Of a stretch of DNA of 9,783 nt, positions 4,041-9,783 are shown one piece after another; the first letter of the stretch is position 1, and each line of letters opens with the position of its first letter. Under the pieces are notes generated by a model, which did not search any database, was not told the DNA's origin, and saw only the letters and a program-made list of their open reading frames with translations. A program made the translations under genes and the position numbers. Origin of the DNA: Odoribacteraceae bacterium (lineage in GTDB: Bacteria > Bacteroidota > Bacteroidia > Bacteroidales > Marinifilaceae); NCBI GenBank assembly GCA_031267995.1, contig JAIRXZ010000117.1:1-9783 (forward strand). The letters are read 5' to 3'.

Positions 4041-6275
4041 ATGGACAAAGAGAATTTAACACCATCCGAGGAACCGGAAATCAACACGCCCGGCGAACCG
4101 GAAACTTCAACCGAAGAAACATCCACCGAGAGTTTCACGGAACAAAACGAGGTCGCGACCGTCGAGGACGAGCACGCGGAGGGGGCACCCGAACAAACGG
4201 GAGAGTGCCTCGCCGCCGAAGATGACGCGACAGGTCAGGATATTGTCACCGAACCCGACGCCGGGGAATCTGCCGGCAACGAGGAGGCTCCCGGTGTAGA
4301 GGAATCCGAGTCCACGGAAGAGGCCGGGACGCCCGTCGAAACCACCGAGGTTTTGGACGAAGGCGACGAGGCCCCGGTCGGTGCCGACGAGACTTTGGTT
4401 GGCGCCAACGAAGCTTTGGTTGGTGCCAACGAAACCCCGGTCGAAGCCGCCGAAGTTTCAGTCGAAGCCGCTGAAACCCCGGTCGAAACCGCCGAAGCTC
4501 CGGTAGAAACCGCTGAAACCCCGGTAGAAGCCGCTGAAGTCCAGGACGAACTCCCCTCCTCCCCTCCCCCCTCGTTGGACTTCACCCGTCTCAGCGCGGA
4601 GGAGATCATCACGCAGATGAAAACGTTGATCGAGAACTACCCCATCCACCAGCTCAGGATGCTTGACTCCCTCCCGGCGATATTTGAATCCCGCCTCCAA
4701 AGGGAGCGCGAAGTGTTGATCGCCGTCGGGGAACAGCAAGACCAGCCCGGCCTCCCGGACGACACCAAGGATCGATTCAACAGCATATACCGCCTCTACC
4801 GCGACAAGAGAGTCAGTCACAACAAAAAATCGGAGGAAGAAAAAGAGGAGCATCTCAAGGCAAAACTCCAGATCATCGAAGAGCTGAAGGAACTGGTGCA
4901 AAAAGAGGAATCCCTCCAGAAAACCTTCCTCGAATTTCGCTCCCTCCAGGAGCGTTGGCGCAACGCCGGCGCCGTGCCGCAGGCGCGCTTCAACGACATT
5001 CAGGAAACCTACCACCTGCACGTGGAAAACTTCTACAACCACGTCAAAATCAACCGCGAGTTGCGCGACCTTGACCTCAAGAAAAATCTCGACCTCAAAA
5101 TCGCGCTTTGCGAACAAGCCGAAAAACTGATCGAGGACAACAACGTCGGCCATGCCTCCAAGCAACTCCAGCACCTCTACGCGCAATGGAGGGAGATCGG
5201 CCCCGTCCCCCGCGAGCAAAAAGACTCCATCTGGGAACGCTTCAGGGAGGCCAACGCCAAGGTCAACGAGGCCTACTGCCGATTCTTCGACAACCTCAGG
5301 GAGGAGCAGGAGAACAACATGAAGGTCAAGGACGACCTCTGCTGCCGGATGGAAGAGCTGGCCGCCCTCTCGCCCAACACCCTCGCCGAGTGGAACGGGA
5401 TCACCCAGCAGATCCTCGACCTGCAAGAGGAGTGGAAACGCTCCGGCATTGCGCCGCTGCGCGAACGCAATAAAATATACAGGCGATTCCGCAACGCTTG
5501 CGACATCTTCTTCAACAACAAACGAGCCTTCTACAAAACCGTGCAGGCCGAACAAAGCGCCAACGTCGCCCTCAAAGTGGAACTCTGCGAAAAGGTGGAG
5601 GCCATCCAAAACGACACCGAATGGCGGGCAACCTCCGACAAAATCATTGCCTACCAGCGGGAATGGAAGACAATAGGCCCCGTCTCCAAAAAAGTCTCCG
5701 ACAAACTGTGGACGAGATTCCGGACGGCCTGCGACGTCTTCTTCAACAACAAGGCAGCCCACACGAAGGGCGTCGGCACCGACCAGCAGCAGAACCTCGA
5801 GCTGAAAAAAGCCCTCATCGAGGAGCTGCGCGCCTACACCCTCTCCGACGATAACGACGAAAACATCCGCGCGCTCAAGGATTTCCAAACCCGCTGGATG
5901 GAAATTGGCTACGTCCCCATCAAGGAAAAAGCCGCCGTCCAAACCGAGTTCCGCACCCTCATCAACGAGACCTTCGACCGACTGGATATCCCCGAATTCG
6001 ACCGCGACATCGAGCGATTCAGGTCGAAAATGGACACCTTCGACGGCAGGAACGACAGCAAGGACGTCAAAATTGTCCAGGAACGGGAAAAACTCGTCAG
6101 CAAAATCCGCCAGCTCGAATCCGACCTGCACGCCTGGGAAAACAACATCGGCTTCTTCTCCAAAACAAAATCGAGCGAGGAGCTGATCAACGAGTTCACC
6201 GCCAAAATCGCGGACGCCCGCCAAAAGCTCGCCCTGATGCAGGAAAAACTGAAAGTTATCGACAACATGATTTAA
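4041..6275 (+). CDS. DUF349 repeat protein with acidic heptad-repeat N-terminus
   Basis: This protein has 744 residues. Residues 1-180 are acidic, rich in E, T, P and A, and likely disordered; 98-167 is an in-register heptad array. Residues 181-260 form a helical segment. Five DUF349 repeats follow, recognisable by a conserved tryptophan in the Q/R-x-W-(x)3-G-x-(V/A)-P pattern: W306, W383, W465, W542 and W619, spaced 77, 82, 77 and 77. Each continues with a helix rich in aromatic and basic residues, for example WERFREANAKVNEAYCRFF (398-416). A charged coiled-coil tail (about 675-742) ends the protein. No signal peptide or membrane segment is visible, so it is probably cytoplasmic. Long DUF349 proteins are widespread in Bacteroidota and their role is not settled. 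The gene is monocistronic, with its own promoter and a terminator at 6311-6345. Confidence 0.93.
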   Translation: MDKENLTPSEEPEINTPGEPETSTEETSTESFTEQNEVATVEDEHAEGAPEQTGECLAAEDDATGQDIVTEPDAGESAGNEEAPGVEESESTEEAGTPVETTEVLDEGDEAPVGADETLVGANEALVGANETPVEAAEVSVEAAETPVETAEAPVETAETPVEAAEVQDELPSSPPPSLDFTRLSAEEIITQMKTLIENYPIHQLRMLDSLPAIFESRLQREREVLIAVGEQQDQPGLPDDTKDRFNSIYRLYRDKRVSHNKKSEEEKEEHLKAKLQIIEELKELVQKEESLQKTFLEFRSLQERWRNAGAVPQARFNDIQETYHLHVENFYNHVKINRELRDLDLKKNLDLKIALCEQAEKLIEDNNVGHASKQLQHLYAQWREIGPVPREQKDSIWERFREANAKVNEAYCRFFDNLREEQENNMKVKDDLCCRMEELAALSPNTLAEWNGITQQILDLQEEWKRSGIAPLRERNKIYRRFRNACDIFFNNKRAFYKTVQAEQSANVALKVELCEKVEAIQNDTEWRATSDKIIAYQREWKTIGPVSKKVSDKLWTRFRTACDVFFNNKAAHTKGVGTDQQQNLELKKALIEELRAYTLSDDNDENIRALKDFQTRWMEIGYVPIKEKAAVQTEFRTLINETFDRLDIPEFDRDIERFRSKMDTFDGRNDSKDVKIVQEREKLVSKIRQLESDLHAWENNIGFFSKTKSSEELINEFTAKIADARQKLALMQEKLKVIDNMI
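4332..4541 (+). repeat. 21-bp (7-codon) coding repeat, ten units
   Basis: Residues 98-167 of the DUF349 protein form ten consecutive heptads: PVETTEV, LDEGDEA, PVGADET, LVGANEA, LVGANET, PVEAAEV, SVEAAET, PVETAEA, PVETAET, PVEAAEV. The last eight are near-identical in DNA as well as protein, the second is strongly degenerate. Copy number may vary between strains by slippage without breaking the frame. Confidence 0.85.
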
Positions 6276-6310
6276 CCGGCGAGCACCCGCGCCCCGACCG
6301 GCATCAAGAA

Positions 6311-6345
6311 AAGAGGCAGTCCCCGCGACCGCCTCTTTTTCTTTT
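6311..6345 (+). terminator. Intrinsic terminator of the DUF349 gene
   Basis: AAGAGGC (6311-6317) pairs with GCCTCTT (6331-6337), continued by GTC/GAC (6319-6321 with 6327-6329) after one mismatch, with loop CCCGC. The tract TTTTTCTTTT runs to 6345. It begins 35 nt after the stop codon. Confidence 0.9.
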
Positions 6346-6371
6346 ACCCCTCCCGTTTGTCAAAGTAGCGT

Positions 6372-6379
6372 TATATTCG
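6372..6379 (+). promoter_or_regulatory. -7-like element for the first GT4 gene
   Basis: TATATTCG matches TAnnTTTG with one change and lies 22 nt before the ATG, followed by an A-rich leader typical of Bacteroidota. No TTG is found at the correct -33 distance. The sequence TATATTCGCGT is identical to that before the other GT4 gene. Confidence 0.45.
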
Positions 6380-6401
6380 CGTACAAAAACAAGAAAAAGC
6401 G

Positions 6402-7601
6402 ATGGCAAAACTCCTTTTATTCACGCAAACATACCCCTACGAGCGCGGCGACGTTTTCCTCGAAACGGAGATCAACTACCTCGCGCGGGCATTCGACGAG
6501 GTGCTCGTCCTCCCGTGGATTGGTCGGGGAGCGCCCACGCGCCAGCTGCCGGCCAACTGCCGGGCGCTCCCCCCGATGGTCGCGGACGCGGCGGAAATCG
6601 TGCGCGCGGGCATCTTCAGTCGCGCGCCGGTGTGGTACTTCGTCCGCCACCTCTTCGCGGAGCGGGCATACGCGTCGCCGCTTCGTCTCGCCAAATACCT
6701 TTCCGTCTCCGTTTTTTGCCGGGCGATCCTCTCCCGGCCGGCCTTCAAGCGGGTCAACAAAGAATTTCGAGAAGAGACCATCTACTTCTACTGGGGCATC
6801 GGGACGGCCTACCTCATGCCATTCATCCAAAACGCGCGCGCCAAAATCGTCCGCTTTCACGGCGCCGACCTCTACGCGGAGCGGCACCGCGGCCACTACA
6901 TCCCCTTCCGCGGTGCGGTATACGCCGGCCTCACCCGCGCCGTTTACATCTCGCGCCAGGGCATGGAATACGCGGCGCGGCGCCACCCCGGCGCCAACCA
7001 AGTGGACGCGCGGGTGAGCTACCTGGGGACGGAAGACGGCGGAAACCCGCCAACAGCGCGGGTAGACGGGCGGATATACCTCCTCTCGTGCTCCAGCGTC
7101 ATCCCGGTAAAGCGCGTCTTCCTGTTGCTGGAAGCGTTGCGACTGCTCGAAGACGCCATCGTGTGGACGCACCTGGGCGGCGGCAAGCAATGGCAACGGC
7201 TGGCGAGGGAGGCGCGGCGGCTGCCGGGAAACCTGGAAGTGCGATTAACAGGCGCCATAACGCGCGACGAGGTCATCGACTACTACCGCGCCCACCCCGT
7301 GGATCTTTTCCTGAACGCCAGCGCCAGCGAGGGGTTGCCGGTATCCATCATGGAGGCCATCTCCTTCGACATCCCGGTATTGGCAACGCGCGTGGGGGGC
7401 GTCGCCGAAATCGTCACGGAAGAAGTTGGCCGCCTCGTCGAGGCAGACATCACGGCAGAAGAATTGGCACAAAAAATAAGAGAAACAATCCGCGACAGAA
7501 AGAGCTTCCACCCGCGGCAACACTGGCAAAAACACTTCTCGGCAGCCGAAAACTACCCCCGCTTCGCGCGAGAAATCCTACCGGGAAAAAGCCTGAAATA
7601 A
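6402..7601 (+). CDS. GT4-family glycosyltransferase
   Basis: This 399-residue protein has a GT-B fold. The N-terminal acceptor domain (about 1-205) starts LLLFTQTYPYERGDVFLETE (4-23) and includes RFHGADLYAE (151-160). The C-terminal donor-binding domain begins near 222 with IYLLSCSSVIPVKRVFLLLEAL (225-246), where K237 is the usual phosphate-contacting lysine, and holds the E-x7-E motif EGLPVSIME (E310, E318) followed by VLATRVGGVAEIV (326-338). These are standard GT4 features, for a retaining enzyme using a nucleotide sugar to extend a surface or exported polysaccharide. Sugar and acceptor are unknown. The ATG at 6402 follows an A-rich leader. The gene is in its own transcription unit after the DUF349 terminator; its last 16 codons overlap the end of the opposing GT4 gene. 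Confidence 0.9.
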   Translation: MAKLLLFTQTYPYERGDVFLETEINYLARAFDEVLVLPWIGRGAPTRQLPANCRALPPMVADAAEIVRAGIFSRAPVWYFVRHLFAERAYASPLRLAKYLSVSVFCRAILSRPAFKRVNKEFREETIYFYWGIGTAYLMPFIQNARAKIVRFHGADLYAERHRGHYIPFRGAVYAGLTRAVYISRQGMEYAARRHPGANQVDARVSYLGTEDGGNPPTARVDGRIYLLSCSSVIPVKRVFLLLEALRLLEDAIVWTHLGGGKQWQRLAREARRLPGNLEVRLTGAITRDEVIDYYRAHPVDLFLNASASEGLPVSIMEAISFDIPVLATRVGGVAEIVTEEVGRLVEADITAEELAQKIRETIRDRKSFHPRQHWQKHFSAAENYPRFAREILPGKSLK

Positions 7602-8674
7602 AACAAGCCCAGCCCGCCGACGTGAAAACGAATATCATACTTCCCCCTCACCCGCGCGGCAGCAGTCGCGGCGCGACGCCGGTAATCATCCGGGTGCTCC
7701 GTGAAATGGAGAAAACGGCGAAGCAAATCATCCGCGTCCCCGGAGCGATAAATCGTCGCCAGGGCGCCCTCCTCCGTCACCTCGCGCGCCACCTCCCAAT
7801 CATTCACGAAAACGGGCAACCCCGCGGCAATCGCCTCCACCATGGCAATGCCGAACGAATCGTGCACCGTCGCGTAAACAAAAGCATCCAACCCGGCAAG
7901 AAACTCCGGCACATCCTCCCGCGCCCCTAAAAAGGAGACGTACTCCTCCAACCCATGCTCGCGACAAAAGCTAACGCAAGCCTCCCCCGCCGGCGTGTCA
8001 CAGCGCCCCACGAAATCAAAATGAAACGCCACCCCCGCCCCCCGCAGCAAATCCAAAAAGCGGCAAACCATCAACTGATCGCGCCCCTCCTGGAAACTCC
8101 CCACCATCCCCAGCCGCCACGTGCCGTCAAACTCCCGCCCGCCGGCCGGCACCACCCTATCCATCCGCACGCCATTATAAAGAACCTGCTGCTTGTCGGG
8201 CGACAGGCGATACTTCCTCTCGTAATAACGCCGCAGCGCCCGGCTCACGAAAAAATTCATCCGCGTGTGGCGCAGCGCCCAGGCGGTAATCCTCGCCCCC
8301 TTCCGGCTCTGGTGAAAATCATACCCGTGCATCGACATCACCACGCGCACCCTCGTCGCCGCCGTCGCCACCAGCGCGTACGCGCCCTCCAGCGGGTGCT
8401 GCGCGTGCACCACCTCCACCCTCTCCCGCCGCAGCAAACGCCGCAAGCGCCACGCGAAAGCAACATCCAGCCCCCCCCGCGGCGTCACCTTAAACATCCT
8501 CGCGCCCGTCTCGCGGAACCGGGCAGAGATACTTCCCTCCTCCCGGTACAGCAGGATCATATCAAACGGCGCATCGTCCCCCATCATCAACACGTCCAGG
8601 AGGAGCGTCTCCATCCCCCCGCGTTCCAGGGCGCCCAGGAAAAACGCCACCTTAATCTTTTTCAAACCATTCAT
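7553..8674 (-). CDS. GT4-family glycosyltransferase (EpsF-like)
   Basis: This 373-residue GT-B protein starts KVAFFLGALERGGMETLLLD (8-27), with the G-G-M/x-E loop of GT4 enzymes at 19-22. Then come VVHAQHPLEGAYAL (88-101), SMHGYDFH (114-121), LYNGV (165-169), GMVGSFQEGRDQ (189-200) and the donor motif HDSFGIAMVEAIAAGLPV (271-288), in which the first acidic residue is D272 rather than E, paired with E280. I prefer the ATG at 8674 to the in-frame GTG at 8692, because the predicted -7 element (8701-8694) would put the transcript start at or below 8692. The coding strand is G-rich, unlike every other gene here. Residues 66-68 are encoded by a run of eight G. The last 16 codons lie inside the opposing GT4 gene; family similarity appears to fade near residue 361, so the tail is probably an extension. 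Confidence 0.88.
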   Translation of the reverse strand: MNGLKKIKVAFFLGALERGGMETLLLDVLMMGDDAPFDMILLYREEGSISARFRETGARMFKVTPRGGLDVAFAWRLRRLLRRERVEVVHAQHPLEGAYALVATAATRVRVVMSMHGYDFHQSRKGARITAWALRHTRMNFFVSRALRRYYERKYRLSPDKQQVLYNGVRMDRVVPAGGREFDGTWRLGMVGSFQEGRDQLMVCRFLDLLRGAGVAFHFDFVGRCDTPAGEACVSFCREHGLEEYVSFLGAREDVPEFLAGLDAFVYATVHDSFGIAMVEAIAAGLPVFVNDWEVAREVTEEGALATIYRSGDADDLLRRFLHFTEHPDDYRRRAATAAARVRGKYDIRFHVGGLGLFYFRLFPGRISRAKRG

Positions 8675-8693
8675 GCGTGCAACATATTTCACG

Positions 8694-8701
8694 CGAATAT
8701 A
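8694..8701 (-). promoter_or_regulatory. -7-like element for the second GT4 gene
   Basis: TATATTCG on the minus strand (8701-8694) lies 19 nt before the ATG at 8674. It matches TAnnTTTG with one change. No TTG is seen at the -33 distance. Confidence 0.45.
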
Positions 8702-8741
8702 GCGATTTCCACCCGACGCGCCGCCGTTCGCCTTTTTCTTC

Positions 8742-8749
8742 TAACTTCG
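8742..8749 (+). promoter_or_regulatory. -7-like element directly before rarA
   Basis: TAACTTCG ends only 4 nt before the ATG of rarA (8754). If it is used, the transcript would begin at or next to the start codon and be almost leaderless. There is no clear -33 TTG, so an upstream promoter is not excluded. Confidence 0.4.
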
Positions 8750-8753
8750 CGAT

Positions 8754-9783
8754 ATGGAAAACAAACCACTGGCAGAACGCGTACGCCCCGAGACGCTGGA
8801 CGACTACGTCGGCCAGCAACACCTCGTCGGCCCCGGCAAAGTGCTCCGCAAAATGATCGAATCGGGCGCCCTCTCCTCCTTCATCCTCTGGGGGCCGCCG
8901 GGAGTAGGCAAAACAACCCTCGCCATGATCCTCGCCAAACAACTCGACCGCCCCTTCCACGTCCTCAGCGCCGTCAACTCCGGCGTCAAAGAGGTCCGGG
9001 AAGTCATCCAAAAAGCCGAAGCAGGCCGCTTCTTCACCGCCCCCAACCCCGTCCTCTTCATCGACGAAATACACCGCTTCTCCAAATCGCAACAAGACTC
9101 CCTCCTCGCCGCCGTCGAAAAAGGAACCATCACACTCATCGGCGCCACCACCGAAAACCCCTCCTTCGAAGTCATCTCCCCCCTCCTCTCCCGCGCCCAG
9201 GTCTACGTCCTCCGGCCCCTCGAACCCGCCGACCTCGAACGCCTCGTCGACCTCGCCCTCGCCCGCGACCACTACCTTCGTCGCCTCGGAATCACCGTCA
9301 CCGAAAAAGAAGCCCTCGTCGCCTACAGCGGCGGCGACGCCCGAAAACTCCTCAACATCCTCGAACTAACCGTCAACGGACTAAAACAGGGAGAAACCGT
9401 CATCGACAACAACATCGTCAAACGCGAAGTACACGAAAACCCCCTCCTCTACGACAAAGACGGCGAACAACACTACGACATCATCTCCGCCATGATCAAA
9501 TCCACCCGCGGAGGCCACCCCGACGCCGCCATCTACTGGATGGCGCGCATGCTCGCCGGCGGCGAAGACCCCAAATTCATCGCCCGACGCCTCCTCGTCC
9601 TCGCCGCCGAAGACATCGGCCTCGCCAACCCGAACGCCCTCCTCATCGCCAACGCCTGCTTCGACACCGTCCACAAAATCGGCATGCCCGAAGCCCGCAT
9701 CCCCCTCGCCGAATGTATCATCTACCTCGCCACCTCCCCCAAGAGCAACGCCGCCTACCTCGCCATCGACCAGGCGCTCCACC
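8754..9783 (+). CDS. rarA: RarA/MgsA replication-associated recombination ATPase, 3' end outside window
   Basis: The first 343 residues are present and the frame is open to the window edge; the family is usually a little over 400 residues, so most of the protein is here. It opens PLAERVRPETLDDYVGQQHL (5-24), the standard RarA start. The AAA+ core shows Walker A GPPGVGKTT (47-55), Walker B LFIDEIHRF (101-109), sensor 1 with GATTENPSFEV (130-140) and the arginine finger in LLSRA (144-148, R147). The C-terminal region with GGEDPKFIARRLLVLAAEDIGLANP (269-293) is the conserved RarA clamp-loader-like and tetramerisation part. It acts at stalled or collapsed replication forks in the cytoplasm, with SSB and RecA. 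It is divergent from the GT4 gene; the 79 bp between the two start codons must hold both promoters. Confidence 0.96.
   Translation, partial: MENKPLAERVRPETLDDYVGQQHLVGPGKVLRKMIESGALSSFILWGPPGVGKTTLAMILAKQLDRPFHVLSAVNSGVKEVREVIQKAEAGRFFTAPNPVLFIDEIHRFSKSQQDSLLAAVEKGTITLIGATTENPSFEVISPLLSRAQVYVLRPLEPADLERLVDLALARDHYLRRLGITVTEKEALVAYSGGDARKLLNILELTVNGLKQGETVIDNNIVKREVHENPLLYDKDGEQHYDIISAMIKSTRGGHPDAAIYWMARMLAGGEDPKFIARRLLVLAAEDIGLANPNALLIANACFDTVHKIGMPEARIPLAECIIYLATSPKSNAAYLAIDQALH

Noticed and set aside
4458..6224. 588-codon open frame on the minus strand
   Set aside because: Antisense of the DUF349 gene; the low-complexity F/V/D/E-rich translation mirrors that gene's codon bias and has no family motif.
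6515..7930. 471-codon plus-strand open frame overlapping both GT4 genes
   Set aside because: Arginine- and proline-rich shadow frame; both genes it overlaps have clear GT4 motifs in other frames.
8675..8692. GTG start 6 codons upstream for the second GT4 protein
   Set aside because: It lies almost against the predicted -7 element (8694-8701), so it would be at or before the transcript start; the ATG at 8674 fits the family's usual short N-terminus.
8652..9272. 206-codon minus-strand open frame
   Set aside because: Antisense of rarA, whose Walker A, Walker B and sensor motifs are intact.

Overview
The window looks like chromosomal DNA from a GC-rich member of the Bacteroidota, probably Bacteroidales. 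Four things point there: promoter motifs of the TTG / TAnnTTTG type, A-rich leaders instead of strong Shine-Dalgarno sites, a large multi-repeat DUF349 protein, and an ECF sigma / short membrane protein / small periplasmic protein triad of the kind common in that phylum. I see no transposase, integrase, phage gene or CRISPR array.

Left end (1-481): a minus-strand tRNA-Ser(GCT) lies between two unrelated tandem arrays that both have an exact 42-bp period. The downstream array (1-143) is made of terminator-like hairpins. The upstream array (241-382) lies between the tRNA and a good Bacteroidota promoter at 434-463, so it should be transcribed as a leader of about 190 nt.

Minus-strand block (482-3811), in transcription order: an LpxL/HtrB-like acyltransferase, a family 2 glycosyltransferase, an ECF sigma factor, a single-pass membrane protein that is the likely anti-sigma factor, and a secreted Spy/CpxP-like protein. 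The last three are tightly packed (a 4-nt gap, then a 4-nt GTGA overlap) and look like an envelope-stress module. The first two belong to envelope glycolipid synthesis.

Middle (3812-6345): a 229-bp intergenic region with back-to-back promoters leads right into a 744-residue DUF349 protein. It has an acidic N-terminus containing ten in-register heptads and ends at a clear intrinsic terminator.

Right end (6402-9783): two GT4-type glycosyltransferases converge and overlap tail to tail by 49 bp. Divergent from the second is rarA, an AAA+ replication-repair ATPase cut off by the window edge.

Two features cross gene boundaries. GC skew on the + strand changes from G-rich on the left to C-rich on the right, at about 3.0-3.9 kb, and does not follow gene orientation. 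Four of six recognisable -7 elements read TAnnTTCG rather than TAnnTTTG. No obviously new defence or mobile system is visible; the most unusual structure is the tRNA-Ser locus with its paired 42-bp arrays.
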